A stretch of 64,000 nt of DNA from Arachidicoccus soli (lineage in GTDB: Bacteria; Bacteroidota; Bacteroidia; Chitinophagales; Chitinophagaceae). The notes beneath the pieces are model-generated. The model ran no database searches. It had not been told where the DNA came from and saw nothing but the letters and a program-made list of their open reading frames with translations. The translations under genes were made by a program, and so were the position numbers. Location of the stretch: contig NZ_CP032489.1 in assembly GCF_003600625.1 (NCBI RefSeq), forward strand, positions 2,294,001 through 2,358,000. Reading direction: 5' to 3'. Positions 27,866-37,173 of the stretch are shown piece after piece. Every line of letters starts with the position of its first letter. The first letter of the stretch is position 1.

Positions 27866-29461
27866 TTATTTCCATCTTGGGTCACCCGCAGTGCTCTTAC
27901 CTGCAAAACCAGCATCTTTGAAGGAGAAGTTGCCATTATCAGGATCGACAAATAAATCATAGGAAGTACCAGCGTAGCTGCCAGGTCCGACTAATGGATT
28001 CGCGCTAAATATGCAATCGGAGGTTTGATAACAATTATTAAATGCAGCACCTCCAGAAGATTTTATGCCATTAGAACTACTTGGATCAAGTGTTTTACCA
28101 AAAATACAATTGGTAAAAGCAAAACTGGTTGGGAATGCTGTTGAGTAATTTACAAAATATCCCCCCTGATTAATCATGTTGTCAAAAGTGCAATTATTTA
28201 CATTCAAAGAAGTAGTCGTAACACCATCTTGACGAACAAAATAATAGAAATCGCTAAATGTACAATTGTCGATTTCCATATTATCGAACAGAGCTTTACT
28301 GCTTCCGCTGGCATAGAATACGGCGTACTTAGCACCGATACCAATACTATCAATAATACAATTGTTCATATAAAAATTAGCAACTTTATCACCCGAAGTT
28401 TTCATACGAATAAATGAATTATTATAAACGCCTCTAGTCGTGCAGTTAATAATACGCATCTTACCAATAGTAACCGGGTTACTTATATTCATAAAATAAC
28501 TCGCACCGCTTGCAGCCAATGTTAAATCAGAAAATGTGATAGAATCAATCGTCCCTGAAGCATCTAGATTGGTAGCTAAAGCTATGGTAGCAGGATCTCC
28601 AAAGCCTAAGCCGCTTTCAATTGTAAGCGACTGAGTAATCACATAGGTTGTTGCAGGCATATCGTAAGTCATACCTCTTTCTAATAATACAACACTCCCA
28701 TTAGGAATACCACTTACCAATGTATCATTCAAAATATTGGCATCAGCAATACCTCTTAAGTCCACAATATTATTCCCTACCTGGGAGGCTTTTGTGGTAA
28801 AAGTCAATAATCCTTTACTTCTGGCACCTGCAAAAATTTCTGCGGTATATTTAGTATTTGGCATTAGACCTTTTGCAATAATTTCACCCACAGTATTGAT
28901 ACTGTCAGAAATTGGAACTTTTATGACATTGGCCGAAGGATCCGTTAAATCTATTTCCGTGATGCCCGGCGTTGTCGTCCAGCTTAGTTTTACCTTGTTA
29001 TCAATAATATCAGAACTCTGTAATGGTGTAAAGATTTGTACACCAACTAAGGTAAATCCGACTGTATCCTTCACCCAGTAAGATTCACCTGAAGTGCCTG
29101 AAGCATTCGCTTTCACACGTATATAATATTTAGTTCTGTCACGTAGGGTGTCATCCGTTACTGTTCTAAAGTTTGTATTGACCACAACTGATAAATCCGG
29201 TGTGCCCGCAAAACTTGAATCCTTCGATATTTCCAAAGTATAGCTCACGTTCTTTGCAGCAGAATAAAGTGATGCCGGCCAAGAAATAGTTGCTGTCGTA
29301 TCTCCTCCCGAGATAGCAATGGAAGTAGGTGTGAACATCCTGCTTGGGTTAAAATATGCTATACTTGACTTCTTACAGGAAAGTACAACGATTGCTATAA
29401 ATATGCCTGTAAATATCAAAGAGAGATATTGAAATTTCGTTTTTTTCATGTCCTTATTCAT
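27866..29461 (-). CDS. surface lipoprotein with fibronectin-III and DUF4957/DUF5123-like beta-helix domains
   Basis: About 531 residues from ATG 29461 (an ATG four codons further in is equally possible). Signal peptide with lipobox ...IVVLSCKKSS, so probably an outer-membrane lipoprotein. Two FN3-like domains follow (~45-155, ISGGDTTATISWPASL; ~155-245), then a parallel beta-helix (~250-525: VNNCTFDNMINQGGYFV, FTNCIFGKTLD). The layout fits DUF4957/DUF5123 proteins found in pectin loci of Bacteroidota. It sits where SusE/SusF-like binding proteins usually are, directly behind susD. A glycan-binding role is inferred; no catalytic residues were recognised. Confidence 0.8.
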   Translation of the reverse strand: MNKDMKKTKFQYLSLIFTGIFIAIVVLSCKKSSIAYFNPSRMFTPTSIAISGGDTTATISWPASLYSAAKNVSYTLEISKDSSFAGTPDLSVVVNTNFRTVTDDTLRDRTKYYIRVKANASGTSGESYWVKDTVGFTLVGVQIFTPLQSSDIIDNKVKLSWTTTPGITEIDLTDPSANVIKVPISDSINTVGEIIAKGLMPNTKYTAEIFAGARSKGLLTFTTKASQVGNNIVDLRGIADANILNDTLVSGIPNGSVVLLERGMTYDMPATTYVITQSLTIESGLGFGDPATIALATNLDASGTIDSITFSDLTLAASGASYFMNISNPVTIGKMRIINCTTRGVYNNSFIRMKTSGDKVANFYMNNCIIDSIGIGAKYAVFYASGSSKALFDNMEIDNCTFSDFYYFVRQDGVTTTSLNVNNCTFDNMINQGGYFVNYSTAFPTSFAFTNCIFGKTLDPSSSNGIKSSGGAAFNNCYQTSDCIFSANPLVGPGSYAGTSYDLFVDPDNGNFSFKDAGFAGKSTAGDPRWK

Positions 29462-29489
29462 TTTATTTAATCTATTAAGACAATTTATT

Positions 29490-31247
29490 TTAATAGCCAT
29501 AATCTTGTTTAAGATTTGGATTAGCATCTATAGCAGCTTGAGGTATAGGTAACAATTCGCTATGATTATCCTTAAACCCTTCAGCGAAATATTGAAGATT
29601 ACCACTTAATAGATTGCTTACCCAGGTTACAGAAGTTGCACCCGATGGTGTCGTTGCAGAAGAAGGATGATAAAAGGAAGAAGCCCAATTTATAACCGTC
29701 GTAGAGGGACCCGCAACATAATACATTTTTGCAGGCAAAGTATCATATGGCGGTGCATTATTACTAATATCAGTAAGCGCTTGTTTAGCCGCCCTCAATT
29801 TATCGCCTATGAGATTCCATCTTATCAAATCATATTTTCTTATACCTTCAGTACCAAACTCCAATGCTCTTTCATTTACGATTGCATTAAAGAAACCCGC
29901 TTTATCTGTTGGTGCAGTCCCCATCTCCCCTAGGTTTCCCGCAAATGCACGCTGCCTAACCAAATTAAAGGCATCTATACCGGCAGCTGTTGGGCCGTTG
30001 TTTATCTCATTTTCTGCTTCTGCATACATAAGTAAAACATCTGAGTAGCGAAGAATAGGCCAGTTCAAACCAAAATTCTGTGCTTGATTACTTATATCAA
30101 TAGTTGGATTCGTAATCCAATTGCGTCTAAATTTACCATCAGCCAAACTGGAAAGCCCTACAGCAGATAATGTATTATCACTGTTTATTTTATAAGGAGC
30201 AATGGTAACATCTCTACGCGTATCTACAGAGTCAAACATATAGAAGTAACTAGGTAAAATTGTTAAACTTCCATTTGGGCCGTTGTACTTACCCAATTTA
30301 CTGTCTGTGCTAGAAGTGCCACCACTCATAGCCACCTGAAACATAAATTCACCATAGGGATCTATCTGATGTGCATCCAATTGGTTCTGCCACAAATCTT
30401 GAAAACTAGGATCGAGTTTGTGCTCTCCTGACTGAATGATATCTGCACATTCCTGATCAGCTATCTTATAATAATCCAAATAATTAGATCCTCTTTCCAT
30501 TTGATTGTCTCTTCTCAAAGAATAGCCTCCTCTGAATAATGCAATCCTAGCTCTCAAACCTTTTACGGCGCCTTTTGTAATACGTTCATCATTAGGGTCA
30601 CCAAGGGCGCTCACGCCTGAACGCCAAGGAACTAGATCTTCAGCAATTTTTAAGTCATTGAGAATATGATCGTATATTGAGTCTCTATCTGTTTTTGCTA
30701 TAAACAAATTGGGTATATCAGAAGAAGGTACCCATTGTGCCGGGACATCTCCCCAATTCCTAACCAGTTCAAAATAATATTGCGCTCTCAGTGTTAAAGA
30801 CTCACCATACAACCTTTGTAATTCTGCTTTTTGCTGAGAGGTTCCATTATTGTATAAACTCATCTGTGGAATATATTTAATACACTGATTAGCCCTCTCG
30901 ATACCAGCATACATTTGGTTAAATGGTTTAAAAAGCTGCGCATTACTTGAGGTAAGATTATATCTTCCAATATCTCTTCGGTCTCCATCATTTTGCCCGC
31001 CAGCGCCCATCATTAAATCATTATCATAAGGAAAATACATACTTACACGAATCCCGTATCCATTATCGCCGGTCATTTCCTGATATGCCCCAAAAACAGC
31101 TTTTTGCGCATTGGAGACTGTACCAAAAACCACATTTGGGCCAAAAGAAGAAACCGGATTCAGGGTTAAATACTTCTTACAAGAAGATAGCTGCAGTATC
31201 TCCACTGAAAGAAATAGTGTATAATAAATTATTGTTTTAATCTTCAT
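29490..31247 (-). CDS. SusD/RagB-family nutrient-binding lipoprotein
   Basis: A 585-residue outer-membrane lipoprotein with lipobox LQLSSCKKYL, TPR-like helical N-terminal half (RLYGESLTLRAQYYFELVRNWGDVP) and the typical SusD C-terminus (NWPILRYSDVLLMYAEAENE, NERALEFGTEGIRKYDLIRW, ending LLPIPQAAIDANPNLKQDYGY). It forms the lid of the SusC channel encoded 20 bases upstream. The pectin context implies a galacturonan- or rhamnogalacturonan-derived ligand. Confidence 0.95.
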   Translation of the reverse strand: MKIKTIIYYTLFLSVEILQLSSCKKYLTLNPVSSFGPNVVFGTVSNAQKAVFGAYQEMTGDNGYGIRVSMYFPYDNDLMMGAGGQNDGDRRDIGRYNLTSSNAQLFKPFNQMYAGIERANQCIKYIPQMSLYNNGTSQQKAELQRLYGESLTLRAQYYFELVRNWGDVPAQWVPSSDIPNLFIAKTDRDSIYDHILNDLKIAEDLVPWRSGVSALGDPNDERITKGAVKGLRARIALFRGGYSLRRDNQMERGSNYLDYYKIADQECADIIQSGEHKLDPSFQDLWQNQLDAHQIDPYGEFMFQVAMSGGTSSTDSKLGKYNGPNGSLTILPSYFYMFDSVDTRRDVTIAPYKINSDNTLSAVGLSSLADGKFRRNWITNPTIDISNQAQNFGLNWPILRYSDVLLMYAEAENEINNGPTAAGIDAFNLVRQRAFAGNLGEMGTAPTDKAGFFNAIVNERALEFGTEGIRKYDLIRWNLIGDKLRAAKQALTDISNNAPPYDTLPAKMYYVAGPSTTVINWASSFYHPSSATTPSGATSVTWVSNLLSGNLQYFAEGFKDNHSELLPIPQAAIDANPNLKQDYGY

Positions 31248-31267
31248 GGTATAAAATATTTTAATTT

Positions 31268-34200
31268 TTAAAGAGTAACATTAACACCAAAAATAAAAGA
31301 GCGTGCACGCGGGTAAGCCGAATAATCTACACCTGGCGTCATAGGAACACTTCTTCTCGTATTCACTTCCGGGTCATATCCTGAATACCCGGTTAACACT
31401 GCCAAATTGTTTACAGTTCCATACACTCTAAACTTTTTTATCCCTGCTTTTTTGAGCAACCCTTTCGGTAAGGTATAACCCAAGGTTATATTATTAATTC
31501 TAAGAAAAGAACCGTCTTCAATAGCCCAGGATTGCGGCGTCCAGGAGCTGCCGGTGGTCATTGGCTGCCAAAGTGTTGCATTCTTATTAAGTTCGGCTAA
31601 GGCAGTAGGGTCAGTTACTACCTGACCTTGTGGATTAACGGTTTTCCATCTATTATTATCTATGGCAAGCAGGTTGGCACCCACCGTATATCCGCTGCTA
31701 AACTCTAGTTTATTGTCATTTACGATATCATTTCCATATTGGAAATTGAGAAATATGCTCATGTCAAAATTCTTATACACAAATTGCTGATTTAAGCCAC
31801 CGAAGAATTTGGGGTTGGCATTGCCTATAATTTTTCGATCATTATTCAAATCAACGATGCCATCTCCATTTAGATCTTTAAATTTAATGGTGCCTGGTTG
31901 TGGCGCAATACCAGCTACTTTTGAATCATCCACAACACCATTCTTAAGTATATATTTTTGTGTAGTACTATTAAAGTCAAAATCATCTATTGTATAAAAT
32001 CCATCGTTTACCAAACCATACATACTACCTACAGGGGCTCCTACTTTTACAATAAAGTCATCCGGGTTCGCTGCACCAGCCCATCCAGAATTAACTGTAA
32101 ATGACTGCTCCGTTCCACCAAGGCTTAGTACTTTGTTTTGATTGGTCGAGATATTAAAGTTAGCACTCCATAGGAAGTTTTTATTCTCTATAATTGAAGC
32201 GTTCAATTGTACTTCCAACCCATTATTTGAGGTAGAACCTACATTTTGAATCTGACTTGTATAGCCCGCAGTACCTGCTATAGTCACGCTCACAAGTAAA
32301 TCCTTCGTTTTATTTCTATAATAATCCGTCGATAATTGGATTCTATTTTTCAGAAAGGATAAGTCCAATCCAATATTTCTGGAAACATTAGTTTCCCATT
32401 TCAAATTAGAATTAGCCAATGCAACAGGGCCAAATGCGGTGGTCAATTGATTTTGCAACCCATAATAATTTTGATTTGTTCCAAACTGTGTCAAATAGAG
32501 GAAAGAAGGAATTCTATTATTACCCGCCTCTCCATAGCTCAAACGCAATTTCATATCGGAGATTACCGGTTTAAGGCTTTGCATAAATTTCTCCTGTGAC
32601 ACTCTCCAGGCTAAGGATGCGGCCGGGAAATACCCCCATTGATTGCCAGGACCAAAAACAGAAGAGCCGTCTGCCCTCATACTTAATGAGGCCAAATATT
32701 TATCATTATAGGCATAATTTATACGCGTAAAAAAGGAAGATATTCTTTGCTCATCCTGATTGGTTGTTGGCGAAGGCTCTGCATAACCTGTTGGAGGGCT
32801 CGCCAAATTTAAATTGCCCAATGCTTCGCTTGCTGTAGTGCCCAAAGGGAAAAATCTTTGTATGGTGGTTTGGGCATCCAATTGAATTTGATAAGATTCC
32901 TCTCCCAGTACCCAATCAATTTTATTGGCTTTATTAAATGAACCGGATAATTGTCTATTGGTTAAAGTGAATACATTTGAGTTATCAAAAGTATATCTGT
33001 TCGCCGTAGCAATAGTTGCTATCGGCATACCGTTGCCATTTGAGATAGCATTAGAGGTAAGGCTATCGTCAAATGAATTGGTTTTAGTAGGATAGTAATC
33101 ATAACCGGCAGTTGTCCTGAAACTTAAAAATTTAGTTATTGTCCAGTCTGCATAGCCACTTAGATTGATCCTGGTTTGGTATTGTTTTCTATACTGTGCA
33201 TTAATCAATAGAAGCGGGTTTACGATATATAAACCGTTGCCCGATGTATTATCTAACAACTCTGGATCATAGTAAGAAACAGATTGACCGGGAGCCAGAT
33301 AGGGAACATATCTTACAGCCTGCCTTAGGAAATTTAGCCCACTACTTCCAGGATTAGAAGTACCTTGTCCATCAACCGACTGATTATTGAACTTTACATT
33401 AAAGCCCAATTTCAATTTATCATTTACTTTATGTGAAAGACGGAAGTTGACCAATTTTCTATTATAGTCAGAACCTATCATTACGGCTTGTGCTTCATTG
33501 TCTGAAAGACTTAAATCAAATTGTGTTTTACTATCCCCTCCACTTACACTCACATTATGCGTTTGCATAAATGCATTTCTTCCAAAGACCTGATCCTGCC
33601 AATTAACAGCAGCAGCATTTTTATACAAGTCTATATCAGAAAAATTGCCGTAAGAGCTTGTATAACCACTTTCTAAAGTCGAATTCCCCCTACTTCTTTC
33701 ATATTGATAAAATACAAAATCATAAGGATCCATTACAGCTAATTTTTTCCCTACCTGCTGCCAGCCGACAAAGCCATTATAAGTAACCATTGAGTGACCC
33801 GCCTTGCCATTCTTAGTCGTAATGATAACTACGCCATTTGCACCTCTCGCACCGTAAATAGCTGTAGCAGATGCATCTTTTAACACATCAATGGATTCAA
33901 TATCCTGAGGTGACAAGGTGGATAAAGCATTATCTTCAATCATGCCATCAACCACGTATAAGGGGGAATTGTCCTGCGTAATGGAACCACCCCCGCGCAC
34001 TTTTATAGAGACTTGTGCATTAGGCGCCCCTTCTGACCCCGTCACCTGAACTCCGGCTAAACGGCCAGCCAATGCTTCTTCTGCTGAATTAATGGGAATA
34101 TCCTTCAACTGTTTTGCAGTAATAGAAGACACTGCTCCTGTCAGATCTTTTCTGCTAACAGTTCCGTATCCTATTACCACTACATCATTTAAATCATTGG

Positions 34201-34501
34201 AACTTTGTTTTAGGACAATATCGAGTCTCAGGTTATTCTTTTCTATAAGGATGGACTGATCATCATAACCGGTGTAAGCAAAAATCAATGTTGGGTTATT
34301 TATCTTCGATTTTGAGATATCAATCGAAAAGTCCCCCGAAGAATTGGTAAGTGTACCCGTATTTGTCTGCTTTAGCCTTACCGAGACCCCATCTAAAGGC
34401 ACTCCTTTTTCATTCGTCACATGACCAGAAATTACTCCTTTCTGGGCGAATGCAACTGTTGTAAAACAAAGCAGAAAAATAATGAGGATATTTTTTTTCA
34501 T
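31268..34501 (-). CDS. SusC/RagA-family TonB-dependent transporter
   Basis: About 1077 residues from ATG 34501 (MKKNILIIFLLCFTTVAFAQ signal). Carboxypeptidase-like domain (~20-100, GVISGHVTNEKGVPLDGVSVRLKQ), plug (~105-230: DVVVIGYGTVSRKDLTGAVSSI, VRGGGSITQDNSPLYVVDGM, IDVLKDASATAIYGARGANGV) and a 22-strand barrel ending RARSFIFGVNVTL. It imports oligosaccharides with its SusD partner. It is the first gene of unit 2, with the promoter element at 34550 and operator B at 34602. Its first ~55 residues and its leader closely match the second SusC. Confidence 0.96.
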   Translation of the reverse strand: MKKNILIIFLLCFTTVAFAQKGVISGHVTNEKGVPLDGVSVRLKQTNTGTLTNSSGDFSIDISKSKINNPTLIFAYTGYDDQSILIEKNNLRLDIVLKQSSNDLNDVVVIGYGTVSRKDLTGAVSSITAKQLKDIPINSAEEALAGRLAGVQVTGSEGAPNAQVSIKVRGGGSITQDNSPLYVVDGMIEDNALSTLSPQDIESIDVLKDASATAIYGARGANGVVIITTKNGKAGHSMVTYNGFVGWQQVGKKLAVMDPYDFVFYQYERSRGNSTLESGYTSSYGNFSDIDLYKNAAAVNWQDQVFGRNAFMQTHNVSVSGGDSKTQFDLSLSDNEAQAVMIGSDYNRKLVNFRLSHKVNDKLKLGFNVKFNNQSVDGQGTSNPGSSGLNFLRQAVRYVPYLAPGQSVSYYDPELLDNTSGNGLYIVNPLLLINAQYRKQYQTRINLSGYADWTITKFLSFRTTAGYDYYPTKTNSFDDSLTSNAISNGNGMPIATIATANRYTFDNSNVFTLTNRQLSGSFNKANKIDWVLGEESYQIQLDAQTTIQRFFPLGTTASEALGNLNLASPPTGYAEPSPTTNQDEQRISSFFTRINYAYNDKYLASLSMRADGSSVFGPGNQWGYFPAASLAWRVSQEKFMQSLKPVISDMKLRLSYGEAGNNRIPSFLYLTQFGTNQNYYGLQNQLTTAFGPVALANSNLKWETNVSRNIGLDLSFLKNRIQLSTDYYRNKTKDLLVSVTIAGTAGYTSQIQNVGSTSNNGLEVQLNASIIENKNFLWSANFNISTNQNKVLSLGGTEQSFTVNSGWAGAANPDDFIVKVGAPVGSMYGLVNDGFYTIDDFDFNSTTQKYILKNGVVDDSKVAGIAPQPGTIKFKDLNGDGIVDLNNDRKIIGNANPKFFGGLNQQFVYKNFDMSIFLNFQYGNDIVNDNKLEFSSGYTVGANLLAIDNNRWKTVNPQGQVVTDPTALAELNKNATLWQPMTTGSSWTPQSWAIEDGSFLRINNITLGYTLPKGLLKKAGIKKFRVYGTVNNLAVLTGYSGYDPEVNTRRSVPMTPGVDYSAYPRARSFIFGVNVTL

Positions 34502-34549
34502 TTGCAAATAATTTTAAAATGAGTTAAAGCATTTGGTTTTTCTTAACAG

Positions 34550-34556
34550 CAAAGTA
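34550..34556 (-). promoter_or_regulatory. candidate promoter element of pectin unit 2
   Basis: Reads TACTTTG on the minus strand, 49 bases before the susC start and 46 bp from the near edge of operator B. It is identical to the element of unit 3. Confidence 0.55.
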
Positions 34557-34601
34557 GAAGATTAAAATATTAATTATCATTCGTTAGTAATTAAAATTTA
34601 C

Positions 34602-34625
34602 GCAATCGATACCGATATCGATTGC
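34602..34625. promoter_or_regulatory. LacI-type operator B (pectin unit 2)
   Basis: GCAATCGATA-CCGA-TATCGATTGC: a perfect inverted repeat with 10-bp arms and a CG in the 4-base centre, typical of LacI-family operators. It is the best-conserved of the four copies. Confidence 0.82.
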
Positions 34626-35043
34626 AATAAATGTAGGTTTTACATTTACATTTAAAAGAACAGAATTTGTTCTAAATATAAAAGACAGTAATTAGAAAAC
34701 AGAGGACAAATTTAGGGCGGCATATTACTTATTCTTGTGAATAAATGCTTCCAGTTCCGCAAATTGAATTATGAGAAAATTACATGAGCCATAAAGGGTG
34801 CAGAATTTTCTGCAAAAGAAGAAATGCTAATTTAATAAATAGTCTAACAGGATTCTCCTGGTATTTCCCATGCAACTGAGAAGCCTTTAGGAGCAATGGG
34901 GCCTAACCTTTACCAAAACAGAAAACTCATCTGCTAGTCTATTAATAAGAGAAAGGCAAAAAAGCAGAACAACTAACCGAACGAGATTCCAAGTGTTATT
35001 TACTTACTTAATTTCTGAATTCATCATAGTCCCCGTTAATTAA
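34626..35043. other. intergenic region between pectin units 2 and 3
   Basis: About 420 bases without an intact gene. It contains the relic esterase tail at 34725 and, further up on the minus strand (~34850-34920), a frame translating as GPIAPKGFSVAWEIPGESC before a stop, which looks like another gene end but has no start. Both suggest that genes were lost here. No operator or RNA gene was seen. Confidence 0.4.
34725..34793 (-). pseudogene. relic C-terminus of an esterase like the one at 41236
   Basis: The minus strand reads IIQFAELEAFIHKNK then stop. The esterase at 41236-43212 ends LQYFDLPDLEAFIHKYK. LEAFIHK is identical, and the DNA matches at 17 of 21 bases over the core. Upstream the match fades, with a frame slip. 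I infer the tail of a lost paralogue. Confidence 0.5.
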
Positions 35044-35079
35044 AAAAGCTGTTCTACAAGTATTAGCAGAACAGCTTTT
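35044..35079 (-). terminator. rho-independent terminator of pectin unit 3
   Basis: 12-bp perfect stem AAAAGCTGTTCT / AGAACAGCTTTT with a 12-base loop, followed by T6 on the minus strand, 29 bases after the susD stop. Confidence 0.8.
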
Positions 35080-35107
35080 ATAGATTCATATAATTTAACC
35101 CGGATAA

Positions 35108-37153
35108 TTATTGATTAGGTAATCCATAACCATTTGTAACTTTTCCATTCGAACTAATAAGTGTTGCCGAAGGAATTGGCCAGTAATATCTCGGTGCATC
35201 GGTAGCTGATGTTATTCCGGAAAGGATATTATATTGATAACTGGTAAAATTATTAACAATATCAATTCCCCATTTGGTCTTGACATATCCCTGACTTATT
35301 AGAGAAGCAGCCACCGGGCCATTAGGGTCAATATAACTGAAGAGACCTTCAATCGCCACGTTATGGGCAGCTGTTGCGACAATGCCACTTCCTGCGATAG
35401 TACTATAATTATATTGACCTCTCCAGCCAGGATAAAGGGCCGGATTCGTGGTGTCTGCATCATAGGTCAATGGATTGGTCAGATTTACCATTTTAGTATA
35501 AATGTAATTAGATATAACATTGCCGTTCGCAAAACTATGGTATCCTTTAGCATGTAGATCATTCACCATTGCCTGCATATCTTGCTGCACAGCTATGGCA
35601 TCTGTAGAAAAATTGCCAGACCGTATCATATCCCAACGTCGAGTTCCTTCACCAATTAATTCAAGTTTACGTTCTTCATATACAGCGGCTGTTAAAGCAG
35701 GACCAGTTAGGCCACTTATATCATGGGTCGCATTGCCAAAAGCCCTTTCCCTAATCTGATTTACCAAACTAATAGCATCAGCAGATTCGCCTAATTTAGA
35801 CTTCACTTCAGCCAACATTAGCATTACGTCTGACATTCTTAAAATCGGCCAATCGATACCAGAATTTCTCTGTGCAGCAGTATATGGCGGATTCATTCTA
35901 TTATCATCCCATTTATTAATAGCAATTCCCCCTGTTGTTTTATTTCCCGGCACAAAAGAAAGCATTGTTTCATTACCCTTACCTGTACTTCCCGTAACGG
36001 CTACACTTGCATCTCTTCGTTTATCTCCATTTTCATAATCACCGTAATAGAAAGTAGGAATGATACGAAGGCAATCAAATGTTTTTGTTGGATATGCATT
36101 ACTGCTACCACCAGCAGATGGGCGGCCAAAGGCATAAGGGTATTCACTATTCGTAGTCTGCCCGGAAGGTCCGCCCTGCAGGTTGCCTACTTCAAACAAA
36201 TACTCAGGAGAAACCTGCAAATTGTTCATATATTGGAAAACAAGTTGATATGGGTTATTAGCATAAGACCTATTATCTGAAGTAATTAAATGACAGCTCC
36301 CTTCATTAGTAATAGCTAACTGCAAATATTGGTCAGCAATTTTGAAATAATTAAGAGAATCAGTCCGTTGTGCATATACACAATTATTTGCTTGCGTACC
36401 TTTTGTAATAAATTTTACATTGCCATACAATCCGGAGATATCGGTACGAATAGTTTGATAGCCTCCGGAAAATAATGCCAACTCTCCTATCAATGCATCA
36501 CAATAAGTCCTTGAAAGGCGTTCTGCAGTTAAGCCCCCCTGACCCAAAACATACATAAATGGTTCAACGGCTTTCAGAGAAGAAATTAACGTGTCATAGA
36601 TGTCAAACCTAGAATTTAAAGAATAATTGACTACATAACTATTCTCATAACCATAAGGCACATCACCAAAATGTTTTATTAAATCAAAATAGCACATAGC
36701 CCTCATAGTCATGGCTTCGCCATATAGTTGTGTCCAGTCAGAAGTCGTACCTGCTTTTATGTCCGCTTGATAAGCCGGTTTCGCCGCAATTAAGCTAGCT
36801 ACTTTGGCCGCATAGGCTATCGTAGTATAGAGATTATTGAATCCTCCTGCCTGTGCATCAATCGGTATCAAATCTGGGCGCAGAATTGCGTTTAAATTGT
36901 TACTAGAATTTGCCTCCGGATACATTTCCGCATCTGAACCAATTGGATCATTCCATCGATAAGTTCCCATAATACAATTTTGTCGATAATTGGCATAACA
37001 CCAAGAGAGTACTTCAAAAGTTTGTGAAGGTGTTGATGTAACAAATTTGTCATCTACATTGGATGGAGAAGACACATCCAAATAAGATTTTTTACATTGT
37101 GCAAAGATGATACACAACATAAATATTGCTATATAGTTTATTAATTTTTTCAT
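35108..37153 (-). CDS. SusD/RagB-family nutrient-binding lipoprotein
   Basis: A 681-residue lipoprotein, longer than the other SusD here. Lipobox IIFAQCKKSYLDV; helical core with LYGEAMTMRAMCYFDLIKHFGDVPYGYE; C-terminal block GIDWPILRMSDVMLMLAEVKSKL and YEERKLELIGEGTRRWDMIRSG; ends YYWPIPSATLISSNGKVTNGYGLPNQ. It pairs with the SusC 20 bases upstream and closes unit 3. The extra ~100 residues are spread in loops, suggesting a different or larger ligand than that of the 29490 SusD. Confidence 0.95.
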   Translation of the reverse strand: MKKLINYIAIFMLCIIFAQCKKSYLDVSSPSNVDDKFVTSTPSQTFEVLSWCYANYRQNCIMGTYRWNDPIGSDAEMYPEANSSNNLNAILRPDLIPIDAQAGGFNNLYTTIAYAAKVASLIAAKPAYQADIKAGTTSDWTQLYGEAMTMRAMCYFDLIKHFGDVPYGYENSYVVNYSLNSRFDIYDTLISSLKAVEPFMYVLGQGGLTAERLSRTYCDALIGELALFSGGYQTIRTDISGLYGNVKFITKGTQANNCVYAQRTDSLNYFKIADQYLQLAITNEGSCHLITSDNRSYANNPYQLVFQYMNNLQVSPEYLFEVGNLQGGPSGQTTNSEYPYAFGRPSAGGSSNAYPTKTFDCLRIIPTFYYGDYENGDKRRDASVAVTGSTGKGNETMLSFVPGNKTTGGIAINKWDDNRMNPPYTAAQRNSGIDWPILRMSDVMLMLAEVKSKLGESADAISLVNQIRERAFGNATHDISGLTGPALTAAVYEERKLELIGEGTRRWDMIRSGNFSTDAIAVQQDMQAMVNDLHAKGYHSFANGNVISNYIYTKMVNLTNPLTYDADTTNPALYPGWRGQYNYSTIAGSGIVATAAHNVAIEGLFSYIDPNGPVAASLISQGYVKTKWGIDIVNNFTSYQYNILSGITSATDAPRYYWPIPSATLISSNGKVTNGYGLPNQ

Positions 37154-37173
37154 TATAATTGGAGTTTTAATTG

